Assembly: GCF_011801145.1 (NCBI RefSeq) | Contig: NZ_CP046172.1 | Span: 3,286,001-3,350,000, forward strand | Direction of reading: 5' to 3' | Origin: Nocardia arthritidis | Lineage (GTDB): Bacteria; Actinomycetota; Actinomycetes; Mycobacteriales; Mycobacteriaceae | Length of the DNA: 64,000 nucleotides | Part shown: one piece after another, positions 8,591-17,205 of the stretch | Layout of the letters: every line of letters begins with the position of its first letter | Position numbering within the stretch: the stretch's first letter is position 1 | Notes under the pieces: generated by a model | Told to the model about the DNA's origin: nothing | Seen by the model: only the letters and a program-made list of their open reading frames with translations | The model's database searches: none | Translations under genes and position numbers: made by a program

Positions 8591-9481
8591 TTACTTCCGA
8601 CCGTATCGATCAGCCAGCCGTGTTTCGGTGGCCGTCGGCGCCGGTTTCGGTTCGGGGGCTTGGGGTTCCGGCTTCGGGTTCACGGGTTCCGTTGACGCAG
8701 AGCCGGATTCGCCCTTCGCGCTGCCTTTTTCCTTGCGGCGCTCCCGGATCTCCGCGTAGACGAAATACCCGAGCCCGAGCGGTGCCATGATGCCGAAGGC
8801 GAGCCACTGCAACCCGTAGGAGAGGTAGGGGCCCGAATCGAGTTGGGGGAGCGGGTCGGGGGTGAAGGCGCCGGGTTGGCCCGATTCGAGTTGCAGGTAG
8901 CCGCCGCGGTCACCGCCGGGGAGCGCGGTGAGCGGTAGTTGCAGCGTCGTCATCTCCTGGGTGACGTCGATCGAGTACACCTGGCGGTACCCGTCCTGGA
9001 CGCTCGGGTCCTTACCGGGAATCACGCCCTCCGCCACCCGGATTCGCCCCTCGATGCGTTGCGGACCCGAGGGCGGGGCGGCGATCTCCGGCGGGCGGGT
9101 GCCGTTGACGGCGGCGACGAGACCGCGGTCGACGAGCACGATGCGCCCGTCGTCGAGTTTGAACGCGCCGAGCACCGAGTAGGCGGGCTTGTCGTCGAGA
9201 TGGCGCAGGCGGACCAGCACCGTGGAATCGGGCAGGTAGGCGCCGTTGGCGGTGACCCGCTGCCATTCGTGCACCTGAACCCTGCCGTCGGCGGCGGCGA
9301 GCACGTCGACCGGGTCGGCGTGCACCGAATCGGCGATGAGCTGGTTGCGGTGTGAGGTGGTGGTGTTCTTACCCAGCTGCCACGGCGCGAGCACGGTGAA
9401 ACACAGGTAGGCGAAGGCGATCACGATGATCGCGAGGATCACCCAGCTGGGGCGCAGCAGGAAGGAGAGTCGGCGCAGCAT
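8591..9481 (-). CDS. SURF1-family protein
   Basis: The 296-aa protein has one N-terminal membrane helix (WVILAIIVIAFAYLCFTVL), a large external domain and a second helix near the C-terminus (WLAFGIMAPLGLGYFVYAE). This is the SURF1 topology. SURF1 proteins assist cytochrome c oxidase assembly. The motifs APWQLGKN and VLVDRGLV are family-like. The C-terminal 45 residues are Pro/Lys/Glu-rich. Its start overlaps the stop of the phosphatase gene by one base (TGATG), so the two are translationally coupled. It corresponds to Rv2235. Confidence 0.93.
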   Translation of the reverse strand: MLRRLSFLLRPSWVILAIIVIAFAYLCFTVLAPWQLGKNTTTSHRNQLIADSVHADPVDVLAAADGRVQVHEWQRVTANGAYLPDSTVLVRLRHLDDKPAYSVLGAFKLDDGRIVLVDRGLVAAVNGTRPPEIAAPPSGPQRIEGRIRVAEGVIPGKDPSVQDGYRQVYSIDVTQEMTTLQLPLTALPGGDRGGYLQLESGQPGAFTPDPLPQLDSGPYLSYGLQWLAFGIMAPLGLGYFVYAEIRERRKEKGSAKGESGSASTEPVNPKPEPQAPEPKPAPTATETRLADRYGRK

Positions 9482-9990
9482 CAGCGGTGCCCGCCCTTCG
9501 TGGTCTCGGGGGTGTCGCCGAGCGCGGCGCGGACCCAGGCGAGCAGGCCGGGCACGGCCGCCTCGATCTGTTCGCGCACCAGCTCGAAATCGGACAGGTC
9601 GCCGTAGTAGGGGTCGGGTACGTCGGGGCCGTCGGCGGACGGATCGAAGCTGCGCAGCAGCCGATGCCGGTCCGGCGGGACGCCGAGCCGGGCCAGATCC
9701 CGGTCGTGCCCGCGGTCGAGGGCGACGAGCAGGTCGGCGCTGAGATGGTCGACGTCGAGTTTCGCCGCGCTGTGCCCGGTGGGGTAACCGTGTTCGCGCA
9801 GGGTCGAATTCGTGCGCGGATCGGCCTCCTCGCCCGCATGCCATGCGGTGGTGCCCGCGCTGCTCACCCGCACCCGGTCGGCCAGACCGGCGCGGTGTAG
9901 TTGCGCGGCGAAGATTTTCTCCGCCATCGGAGAACGACAGATATTGCCGGTACACACGAATGACACGTGCAGCTCACCCACGACAGACAT
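9481..9990 (-). CDS. ptpA: Low-molecular-weight protein-tyrosine phosphatase
   Basis: The 169-aa protein carries the P-loop CTGNICRSP (family pattern CX5R-S/T) near its N-terminus and the general-acid loop DPYYGDLSDFE near residue 125. It dephosphorylates phosphotyrosine. The M. tuberculosis equivalent PtpA (Rv2234) is secreted and lies in the same place next to the SURF1 gene. The mycobacterial kinase partner PtkA is not adjacent here. The start is separated from the divergent cobC-like gene by 44 bp. Confidence 0.93.
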   Translation of the reverse strand: MSVVGELHVSFVCTGNICRSPMAEKIFAAQLHRAGLADRVRVSSAGTTAWHAGEEADPRTNSTLREHGYPTGHSAAKLDVDHLSADLLVALDRGHDRDLARLGVPPDRHRLLRSFDPSADGPDVPDPYYGDLSDFELVREQIEAAVPGLLAWVRAALGDTPETTKGGHR

Positions 9991-10034
9991 TCTGGCCGGT
10001 GCCTCTACTACAGCGCCACGTAGGGTGTGCTGTC

Positions 10035-11072
10035 ATGGCAGGGAACAGCGCCGACCACGCGAAGCTGCGCTATCACGGCGATGTCGCGGCCCGGCCGGGA
10101 CTGCTCGATTTCGCGGTGAACGTGCGCGCCGCCGCGCCGCCGGACTGGTTGCGCGCCCGGCTCGCGGCCCGGTTGGGCGAGCTGGGACGGTATCCCGACG
10201 CCGCCGAGGAACTCGCGGCGCGGACGGCGGTGGCGGCCAGGCACGGCCGGACGCCGGAGCAGGTGCTGCTGCTGGCCGGTGCGGCCGAGGGTTTCGCGAT
10301 GCTGCCGCGGTTGGCGCCCAGGCTGGCCGCGGTGATCCATCCCTCGTTCACCGAACCGGAGCTGGCGCTGCGCGAGGCGGGCATTGCGGTCACCCGGGTG
10401 CTGCTCGACGCGCCGTACCTACTCGATCCCGCACTGGTTCCGGCGGACGCGGATCTGGTGGTGCTCGGCAACCCGACCAATCCGACCTCGGTACAGCATT
10501 GCGCCGCAACGATTCTCGCGTTACGCAGACCGGGCCGGGTGCTGGTGGTGGACGAGGCGTTCGCCGACGCGGTTGCCGGGGAGCCCGAATCGCTTGCCCG
10601 CCGGTCATTTCCGGATGTGCTCGTATTGCGCAGCCTGACCAAGACCTGGGCGCTGGCCGGATTGCGTTGCGGATACTGGTTGGGCGCACCGGAATTGCTC
10701 GCCCGGCTGGCACACGGCAGGGCGCACTGGCCGCTCGGCACACTGCAATTGGAGGCGATCGCGGCCACGGCGACGCCCTCGGCCGTCGCCGAGACCGAAC
10801 GTTCCGCGAAAGTTATTGCGGCCGAACGTGCTTCGATGATCGAGCGCCTGCGTGAGCTGGGTGTCGCGGTGCACACGCCGGCCGAGGGGCCATTCCTCCT
10901 GCTGCGGGTGCCGGACGGTGAACTGCTGCGCAAACGATTGATCGACCTCGGTATCGCGGTGCGGCGGGCGGATACATTTCCAGGGCTGGATCAAAATCAT
11001 CTGCGCGTCGCGGTACGGGACGCGCAGGCGGTGGACCGGTTGATTGCGGCGATCGCAGCGGTCGGTTTGTGA
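10035..11072 (+). CDS. cobC: CobC-like PLP-dependent aminotransferase
   Basis: A 345-aa fold-type I PLP enzyme of the CobD/CobC (threonine-phosphate decarboxylase)/histidinol-phosphate aminotransferase family. Visible are the NPTNPTS cofactor-binding stretch, VVDEAFAD and the Schiff-base lysine in SLTKTWALAGLRCGYW. It is equivalent to Rv2231c, annotated as CobC in mycobacteria. The exact reaction is therefore inferred: aminopropanol-phosphate supply for cobalamin, or another aminotransfer. A -10-like TAGGGT (10021-10026) sits 8 nt before the ATG, suggesting a leaderless or nearly leaderless mRNA. Confidence 0.88.
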   Translation: MAGNSADHAKLRYHGDVAARPGLLDFAVNVRAAAPPDWLRARLAARLGELGRYPDAAEELAARTAVAARHGRTPEQVLLLAGAAEGFAMLPRLAPRLAAVIHPSFTEPELALREAGIAVTRVLLDAPYLLDPALVPADADLVVLGNPTNPTSVQHCAATILALRRPGRVLVVDEAFADAVAGEPESLARRSFPDVLVLRSLTKTWALAGLRCGYWLGAPELLARLAHGRAHWPLGTLQLEAIAATATPSAVAETERSAKVIAAERASMIERLRELGVAVHTPAEGPFLLLRVPDGELLRKRLIDLGIAVRRADTFPGLDQNHLRVAVRDAQAVDRLIAAIAAVGL

Positions 11073-11103
11073 TGGTTGTGTTGTCGGCGGCGTCAATCGG
11101 AAG

Positions 11104-11370
11104 GCGGTCGGTCGGAGGGTGTGCGGTCGGTCGGAGGGGTGTGCGGTCGGTCGGAGGGTGTGCGGTCGGTCGGAGGGTGTGCGGTCGGTCGGAGGGTGTG
11201 CGGTCGGTCGGAGGGTGTGCGGTCGGTCGGAGGGTGTGCGGTCGGTCGCGGATTGTGCGGTCGGTCGCGGATTGTGCGGTCGGTCGCGGATTGTGCGGTC
11301 GGTCGCGGATTGTGCGGTCGGTCGCGGATTGTGCCGTCGATCGGCGATGGTGCCGTCGATCGGAGGGCGG
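11104..11370 (+). repeat. 19-bp tandem array (14 copies, two sequence variants)
   Basis: Repeat starts fall at 11104, 11123, 11143, 11162, 11181, 11200, 11219, 11238, 11257, 11276, 11295, 11314, 11333 and 11352. The core is GCGGTCGGTCG. The first seven copies continue with GAGGGTGT; the next five with CGGATTGT; the last two are degenerate. All three forward frames stay open through the array because 19 bp cycles the frame, but no start or homology suggests coding. It lies between the cobC-like and NIF3 genes. Confidence 0.95.
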
Positions 11371-11454
11371 GTCGTCGACGTGGGTGGTGTCGTTGATCGC
11401 GGGTGTTGTTGTCGATCAGAGTTGTCGACCGAAATGAACGAAGGAGGCTGAGCG

Positions 11455-12576
11455 GTGACGACGTTGGGCGAGCTCATCGGCGTACTCGATGCGGCGTATC
11501 CGCCGCGGCTGGCCGAATCCTGGGATTCCGTCGGCCTGGTGTGCGGCGATCCGGCGGAGGAGGTGACCCGCGTGCTGTTCGCGGTCGACGCCACCGCGGG
11601 CGTGGTGGACGAGGCAGTCACGTGGGGCGCGCAGGCGCTGGTGGTGCATCATCCGCTGCTGCTGCGCGGCGTCGACACGGTGGCCGCCGATACGCCGAAG
11701 GGCGCGCTGCTGCACCGGCTCATCCGTGCGGGCTGCGCGCTGTTCACCGCGCATACGAACGCCGATTCCGCCGATCCGGGGGTCTCGGACGCGCTGGCCG
11801 GGGCGCTCGGGCTCACCGTCACCGGCCCGCTCGACGCGAAACCCGAGGCGCCCGTTGACAATTGGGTCGTCCAGGTACCCAGCTCGCACAGCGATGCGGT
11901 GCTGGCGGCCATGTTCGCCGCTGGTGCGGGCGGCAGCGGCGACTATCGGGACTGTGCGCTGCGGGTGCCCGCGGTCGGACAGTTCCGGCCGATGGCCGAG
12001 GCGAATCCGGCGATCGGCTCGCACGGCGAACTGCAGCGGGTGGACGAGGAGCGCCTGGAGGTGATCGCGCCGCCCTCGGTGCGCGCGGCCGTGCTCGGCG
12101 CCCTGCGCGCGGCGCACCCGTACGAATCTCCGGCCTATCACATCAGCGAACGCGCGCTACTACCTGCGCCGGTCGGCATCGGCCGAGTGGGCAACCTGCC
12201 GGAGCCGGAATCGTTGCGCACCTTCACCGAACGCGTCGCGGCCGCGCTGCCGCCCACCGTGTGGGGCGTGCGCGCCGCGGGCGACCCGGACCGCGCCGTC
12301 TACACGGTCGCGGTGTGCGGCGGTGCGGGTGACTCCTATCTCGACACCGTCGCGCGCCTCGGCGTCGACGCGTACGTCACCGCGGACCTACGCCACCATC
12401 CGGTCGACGAACGGCTTCGCAGGGGCGGCCCCGCCCTGGTCGACGCCGCCCACTGGGCTACTGAATTCCCATGGTGCGCCCAGGCGCAGAGCGTCGTCGG
12501 TAATGCCATGCCGGAGTTGGAGACGCGCGTTTCGAACGTGCGTACCGATCCGTGGACGGTCGGGGCGAAGAGCTGA
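11455..12576 (+). CDS. NIF3-like dinuclear metal-centre hexameric protein
   Basis: The 373-aa protein shows the NIF3/YbgI pattern: [15 protein letters not shown], the metal-ligand motif [28 protein letters not shown] and, near the C-terminus, [11 protein letters not shown]. The length (about 370) indicates the actinobacterial form with a central PII-like insert. The cellular role is unresolved in the family. The GTG start at 11455 has AAGGAGG (11441-11447) upstream. It corresponds to Rv2230c. Its last codons are the source of the downstream repeat array. Confidence 0.92.
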   Translation: MTTLGELIGVLDAAYPPRLAESWDSVGLVCGDPAEEVTRVLFAVDATAGVVDEAVTWGAQALVVHHPLLLRGVDTVAADTPKGALLHRLIRAGCALFTAHTNADSADPGVSDALAGALGLTVTGPLDAKPEAPVDNWVVQVPSSHSDAVLAAMFAAGAGGSGDYRDCALRVPAVGQFRPMAEANPAIGSHGELQRVDEERLEVIAPPSVRAAVLGALRAAHPYESPAYHISERALLPAPVGIGRVGNLPEPESLRTFTERVAAALPPTVWGVRAAGDPDRAVYTVAVCGGAGDSYLDTVARLGVDAYVTADLRHHPVDERLRRGGPALVDAAHWATEFPWCAQAQSVVGNAMPELETRVSNVRTDPWTVGAKS

Positions 12577-13267
12577 TACCGCGGCCCGGCCGGGTGAGCC
12601 CTGAGTTTCCTGGTGTGCGCAGGCGCAGGGTGGTCAGTAACGTGCTGCCGGAGCTGGAGACGCGCGTTTCGAGCGTGCGTACCGATCCGTGGACAGTTGG
12701 GGCGAAGAGCTGATGCCGCGGCCCGGCCGGGTGAGCCCTGAGTTTCCTGGTGTGCGCAGGCGCAGGGTGGTCAGTAACGTGCTGCCGGAGCTGGAGACGC
12801 GCGTTTCGAGCGTGCGTATCGATCCGGGGTCAGTCGGGCGTAGAGCTGATGCCGCGGCCCCGGCTGGGTGAGCTCGCTGAGTTTCCTTGGCGTGCGCAGG
12901 CGCAGCGCGTGGTCCGCAATGCCATGGCGGAGTTGTAGACCCGTGTTTCGAGCGTGCGTACTGGTCCGTGGACGGTTAGGGCGAAGGGCCGCGACCCTGG
13001 CCGGGTGAGCCCATTGGCGTGCGCACGCGCAGAAGCGTGGTCTGTAATGCGCTCCCGGAGTGGAGACCTATGGTTTCGAGCGTGCGTACTGATCCATAGA
13101 CAGTCGGGGCGAAGAGCTGATGTCGCGGCTCCGGCCGGGTGGGTCCACCGAATTCCCTTGGTGCGCACAGGTGCAGCGCGTGGTCCGCAATGTCATCCCA
13201 GAGTTGGGGACGCGCGTCTCAACCTTGTGCACCGATCCGGGGGCGGTTGGCTCGAAAAGGTAGTGCG
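12577..13267 (+). repeat. Degenerate ~137-bp tandem array copied from the NIF3 gene 3' end
   Basis: The gene's terminal segment (landmark GAGACGCGCGTTTCGA at about 12520) recurs near 12658, 12795, 12937, 13064 and 13208, giving spacings of 137, 137, 142, 127 and about 144 bp. The first two downstream copies are almost identical; later ones have indels and stop codons. The array fills nearly all the 768-bp gap to the next gene, which starts at 13345, and contains no other recognisable gene. Confidence 0.92.
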
Positions 13268-13344
13268 CGGCGTGTCTTGGCGTGTTCGGATCCGATCTGG
13301 CGGGTCTGCCGAGTGATGCCGCCGTACCGGGGTACAACTACCGC

Positions 13345-13989
13345 ATGAATTTCCCGGTGGAATTCGGGTTCGTGCAAGTCGGCCTGATTCTCATCATCGT
13401 GGTCGGGCTCGCGCTGCTGGTGACGGCGATCCTGCGGGTGCGCAAGGTCGGGCTGCGGGTGCTCATCGGACGCGGCGCGAGCGGGCTGGTGCTGCTGCTC
13501 ACCGCGGTGGTGCTGCTGTGGGTGGCCACGCTGATGCAGACCTATCTCGGTCTGACCGGCGAGATCAAGGCCGCGCACGTGGTGGCGAGCGCGGTGCCCG
13601 GCCAGGATCACCAGCTGAAGATAGACCTCACCCTGTACGGCGACGACGAGCATCCGGAACAGCGCAAGACCTATCAGGTCGAGGGCGATCTGTGGGTGCT
13701 GCAGGCCAATATCGTCGAGTTGGAGCCGTGGGTGAACGCGCTGGGTTTCCACTCCGGGTACAAGGTGTCGCGGCTGTACGGCCAGCGGCTGGACGGGGTG
13801 GCCACCAGCCAGCACCAGATCTTCCTGAACGGCGACGACCAGGACTTCTTCAGCGATATGCGGTCGGGCAAGTGGTGGACCGATCCGTTCGTCCGCTCGG
13901 CATACGGCAATGCGGTGATCTCGATGCCGGGCGATTACGACGTCTATATCTCGCGTGATGCGATCAAAACGCGCGGTGCTGGTCATTGA
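13345..13989 (+). CDS. Two-TM membrane protein with extracytoplasmic domain, function unknown
   Basis: The 214-aa protein has two N-terminal hydrophobic segments (about residues 10-32 and 45-68) followed by a roughly 145-residue soluble, Asp/Trp-rich domain that is probably outside the membrane. I do not recognise the family from motifs alone. The ATG at 13345 is chosen because it directly precedes the first membrane segment; an upstream GTG at 13282 adds a region without conserved character. It sits in the space between the NIF3 and zinc-ribbon genes. The stop codon region is copied downstream in a short array. Confidence 0.75.
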   Translation: MNFPVEFGFVQVGLILIIVVGLALLVTAILRVRKVGLRVLIGRGASGLVLLLTAVVLLWVATLMQTYLGLTGEIKAAHVVASAVPGQDHQLKIDLTLYGDDEHPEQRKTYQVEGDLWVLQANIVELEPWVNALGFHSGYKVSRLYGQRLDGVATSQHQIFLNGDDQDFFSDMRSGKWWTDPFVRSAYGNAVISMPGDYDVYISRDAIKTRGAGH

Positions 13990-14108
13990 GCAACGCGTGG
14001 TGTCGGCCGTTGATCGGAGCGTCGGCCGTTGATCGGAGTTCCGGCCATTGAGCCCAGTGTCGACTGTTGAGCGCAGTGTCGACTGTTGAGCGCAATGCCG
14101 GCCATTGA
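13984..14108 (+). repeat. ~19-bp array spanning and repeating the stop codon region
   Basis: The gene end GGTCATTGAGC is followed by six related units with landmarks GCCGTTGATC, GCCGTTGATC, GCCATTGAGC, ACTGTTGAGC, ACTGTTGAGC and GCCATTGAAA at intervals of 18-21 bp. A TGA is present in every unit. The remaining sequence up to the zinc-ribbon gene is unremarkable. Confidence 0.8.
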
Positions 14109-14227
14109 AATTATGGGTGCCGGAAATTAACTACCGCCCGTGCCGGGTGGCCAGGAGCCGGACGGGTCGGTGCGCGAGGTACGGTTGAGGACCCGACCCG
14201 TCCATAGCGTGCAGGAGTTTGTCCGCG

Positions 14228-14965
14228 TTGAATGTCGAACCATCCGTCCAGGCCAAGCTGCTCCAGCTCGCCGCCGTCGACGCCGAACTGACGCGGATCG
14301 CGCACCGGCGCGCCGTGCTGCCCGAGCAGCAGGAGGTGGCGCGGCTGGAAGCCGAGCGCAATGCGCAGAAGGACGCCGCGGTCGCGGTGGAGATCGTGCT
14401 CGACGACCTGGACCGCGATATCCGCAAGCTGGAGGGCGAGGTGGACGCGGTGCGCAAGCGCGAGCAGCGCGACCGTGGCCTGCTCGACGCGGGATCGGTT
14501 GGCGCCAAACAGTATTCGGATATCCAGCACGAGCTCGGCAGTCTGGAGCGGCGCCGCTCGGTGCTGGAGGACGAACTGCTCGAGGTGATGGAGCGGCGCG
14601 AGGCGTCGGCCGCCGATCACGAGCACGCGGGCGCCCGGCTCAGCAAAGCCGAGGCCGATCTGGCCGACGCGGAACGCCAACGCGATGAGGCGCTCGCGGA
14701 TCTCGAAGTGGCGCAGGGCCGTTGCGACGGCGAGCGGGCCGGCCTGATCGGGCTGTTCCCGGCCGAACTGCTCGCCATATACGACAAGCAGCGGGCCCAG
14801 CACGGTGTCGGCGCCGCGCTGCTGCAGGCCCGCAAATGCGGCGCGTGCCGGATCGAATTGGACCGCGGCGAGCTCGCCAGAATCGCCAAGACGGCGCCCG
14901 AGGTGATCGTGCGCTGCCCCGAATGCGGCGCGATCATGGTGCGCACCAGGGAATCCGGTCTGTGA
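14228..14965 (+). CDS. C4-type zinc-ribbon, coiled-coil protein
   Basis: The 245-aa protein is a long heptad-rich coiled coil (about residues 5-170) with a C-terminal zinc ribbon CGACRIELDRGELA...CPECGAIMVR. It corresponds to Rv2229c (DUF-type zinc ribbon) and may bind nucleic acid or act as a scaffold; no enzymatic motif is seen. The TTG at 14228 has GGAG 10 nt upstream, whereas the TTG at 14219 would be only 1 nt away. The stop overlaps a GTG (GTGA) that begins a chain of micro-frames leading to the RNase HI gene. Confidence 0.85.
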   Translation: MNVEPSVQAKLLQLAAVDAELTRIAHRRAVLPEQQEVARLEAERNAQKDAAVAVEIVLDDLDRDIRKLEGEVDAVRKREQRDRGLLDAGSVGAKQYSDIQHELGSLERRRSVLEDELLEVMERREASAADHEHAGARLSKAEADLADAERQRDEALADLEVAQGRCDGERAGLIGLFPAELLAIYDKQRAQHGVGAALLQARKCGACRIELDRGELARIAKTAPEVIVRCPECGAIMVRTRESGL

Positions 14966-15169
14966 CTGATTTTTTGGTGGCTGTTGAGAAGAGTCCGGTT
15001 CGTGACTGAGCTGTCGGTGATTGCTGAGAAGGAATCTGGTCTGTGACTGAGCTGTCGGTGGTCGTCGAGAAGGAATCCGGTCTGTGACAGAAGTGTCGGT
15101 GATCGTCGAGAGGGAATCCGGTCTGTGACTGATTTTTCGGTGGTTGTTGAGAAGGAATCCGGTCTGTGA
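14962..15169 (+). repeat. Five 41-bp repeats forming a chain of overlapping mini-ORFs
   Basis: Each unit starts at a GTG (14962, 15002, 15043, 15084, 15125) and reads about 14 codons (for example MTELSVVVEKESGL) to a TGA that overlaps the next GTG as GTGA. The last unit ends at 15169 and overlaps the real RNase HI start at 15166. Units 2-5 are exactly 41 bp apart; unit 1 is 40 bp and reads on to 15009. An AAGGA or AGGGA element about 9 nt before each GTG from 15043 onward acts as a possible ribosome-binding site. The units fuse the zinc-ribbon protein's last codons (ESGL) to the RNase HI first codons (MTELSVIVE). Confidence 0.93.
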
Positions 15170-16296
15170 CAGAACTTTCGGTGATCGTCGAGGCCGATGG
15201 CGGTTCGCGGGGTAATCCCGGGCCGGCGGGCTACGGTGCGGTGGTCTATGACGCCGACCATGTGCGGGTACTCGCCGAGCGCTGGGAGAGCCTGGGCGTC
15301 ACGACCAACAATGTCGCCGAATACCGGGGCCTGATCGCGGGTTTGGCGGCCGCGGCCGAGTTGGGCGCCCGCACAGTCGCGGTGCGGATGGATTCCAAAC
15401 TGGTGATCGAGCAGATGTCGGGGCGCTGGAAGGTCAAGCACGCGGCCATGATTCCGTTGGCCGATCAGGCACGGGCGCTGGTCGCCGGATTCGACCGCGT
15501 GACGTTCACCTGGATTCCGCGCGAACAGAATTCGCACGCCGACCGGCTGGCGAATCTGGCGATGGATGACGCGCCGCTGGTCGACGAGGTGCGCGCGGCG
15601 AACGGCGCGGACCTGCGCGCCCCGGCCGAAAACCCGCTCATGGCAAGGGAATCGGCCGCTGCGCCGGGTTGGACCGGTGCGACGGGTCGGCCGACCCGAT
15701 TGCTGCTGCTGCGTCACGGCCAGACCGAATTGTCCATTCAGCGACGGTATTCCGGCCGCGGCAATCCGCCGCTCACCGAGCTGGGCCGGGAACAGGCCGT
15801 GCGTGCCGCGAAAATGCTTGCGGCGAAAGGGGATATCGCCGCGATCGTATCGTCGCCGCTGGATCGGGCCGTGGCGACCGCCGAGGCGGCGGGCGCGGCG
15901 CTCGACCTGCCGGTGCGGGTGGTGGACGGCCTGATCGAAACCGATTTCGGCGAATGGGAAGGGTTGACCTTTTCCGAGGCGGCGCAACGGGATCCGGAGT
16001 TGCACGCGCGCTGGCTCGGCGATCCCGCCGTGGCCGCGCCGGGCGGCGAGAGCTTCGACGCGGTCCGCGAGCGGGTGGAGGCGGTGCGCCGCGATCTGGT
16101 GGCGCTGCACCCGGGCACGAATGTCGTTGTGGTGAGCCACGTCACGCCGATCAAAACGTTGTTGCAGCTGGCACTGGGAGTCGGTCCCGCGCTGCTGTAC
16201 CGTCTGCATCTGGACCTGGCGTCGCTATCCATCGCGGAGTTCTATCCGGATGGCGGGTCGTCGGTGCGATCGGTCAACGACACCTCGTACCTATAG
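15166..16296 (+). CDS. Bifunctional RNase HI / phosphoglycerate-mutase-like acid phosphatase
   Basis: The 376-aa fusion has an N-terminal RNase HI domain (about 1-135; catalytic acids in EADGGSRGNPGPAGYG, NVAEYRG, MDSKL and SHADRLAN). A C-terminal histidine-phosphatase domain (about 175-376; LLLLRHGQTELS and SHVTPIKT) follows. It matches Rv2228c, shown in mycobacteria to have RNase H activity plus a CobC-like phosphatase. It removes RNA from RNA:DNA hybrids. The GTG at 15166 overlaps the last repeat's stop codon, so its translation may depend on the upstream micro-frame chain. Confidence 0.95.
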   Translation: MTELSVIVEADGGSRGNPGPAGYGAVVYDADHVRVLAERWESLGVTTNNVAEYRGLIAGLAAAAELGARTVAVRMDSKLVIEQMSGRWKVKHAAMIPLADQARALVAGFDRVTFTWIPREQNSHADRLANLAMDDAPLVDEVRAANGADLRAPAENPLMARESAAAPGWTGATGRPTRLLLLRHGQTELSIQRRYSGRGNPPLTELGREQAVRAAKMLAAKGDIAAIVSSPLDRAVATAEAAGAALDLPVRVVDGLIETDFGEWEGLTFSEAAQRDPELHARWLGDPAVAAPGGESFDAVRERVEAVRRDLVALHPGTNVVVVSHVTPIKTLLQLALGVGPALLYRLHLDLASLSIAEFYPDGGSSVRSVNDTSYL

Positions 16297-16475
16297 AGCC
16301 GTGTGGCGCGCCCCACATTGCTGTAGCCCTGATTCACCAGAAAAACTGTGATAACTGAACACTAGCTGGTTCCGCGTTCCCGGGCTTTCACCTGCCGCTA
16401 TTCCGCGACCGCGCCTATCTTTGATCTTGCAGGAGATAGCCGCGCGATTCGGGGGGACCGTCATAAGGAGAAGTT

Positions 16476-17180
16476 GTGGCTAGGACATTCAGGTGGGTCA
16501 CCGCGGTGACCGCATCCTTCGCGGGTCTGGCCGTGGTGGGCGCCGGGGCCGCACAGGCCGATCCGAGCGCTGTGCTCGGCGGCAGCTCCGGCATCATCTT
16601 CGACACGGACGCCGCCTGCTCGCTCACCACGATCGGCCACGACAGGGCCGGCAGGCTGGTCGGGCTGACGGCGGGCCACTGCGCACCCGTCGGCGCGAAC
16701 CTGATCGCCGAGCGGACCAGGGAGGCCGGGGTGGTCGGCCGGGTGGTCTATTCCGACAATGGCGACGGAATCGATTACGCCGTCATCGAATTCGATCCGG
16801 ACCGGGTGATCCCGGTGCGCACCGTCGGCCCGACCACCATCGGCGGAATCGGCGCGGCGCCCGGATTCGGCGGCACCGTCTGCGCCAACGGGCGCAGCAG
16901 CGGATTCGGCTGCGGTGTGGTGTGGGGCGTGCTGGACGGCACCACGATCAACCAGGCATGTTCACGGCCCGGCGATTCCGGTGGCCCGGTCACCGTCGGC
17001 GACCGCCTCGTCGGCATGAACCAGGGCAGGCTGACCGGGCTCGGCCCGATCGGCTTCGACGTGCCGTGCACCATCGCCGCCATCCCGTACCACTCGCCCG
17101 CCTTCTTCGCCTCGATCGATCAGATCCTGGGTGATATCGATGCGCGCGGGGAGGTCGGCGCCGGATTCCAGCCGATCTGA
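16476..17180 (+). CDS. Secreted S1-family serine protease
   Basis: The 234-aa protein has a signal peptide (positively charged start, hydrophobic core, GAAQADP at about residue 28) and a chymotrypsin-fold catalytic triad. The histidine is in LTAGHC, the aspartate in GIDYAVIEF and the serine in RPGDSGGPV. The short mature domain without an obvious long pro-region resembles actinobacterial alpha-lytic-like proteases lacking a pro-domain. The GTG start has AAGGAG 5 nt upstream. It lies at the left edge of the accessory stretch, with no coupled neighbour. Confidence 0.92.
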   Translation: MARTFRWVTAVTASFAGLAVVGAGAAQADPSAVLGGSSGIIFDTDAACSLTTIGHDRAGRLVGLTAGHCAPVGANLIAERTREAGVVGRVVYSDNGDGIDYAVIEFDPDRVIPVRTVGPTTIGGIGAAPGFGGTVCANGRSSGFGCGVVWGVLDGTTINQACSRPGDSGGPVTVGDRLVGMNQGRLTGLGPIGFDVPCTIAAIPYHSPAFFASIDQILGDIDARGEVGAGFQPI

Positions 17181-17205
17181 CGAAAACCGTTGTCCGGGTG
17201 GATGA

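Noticed and set aside
11044..11451. Repetitive proteins (VRSVGGCAVGRR-type) encoded by the 19-bp array
   Set aside because: All three frames are open simply because a 19-bp GC-rich repeat lacks stops; there is no start context or homology.
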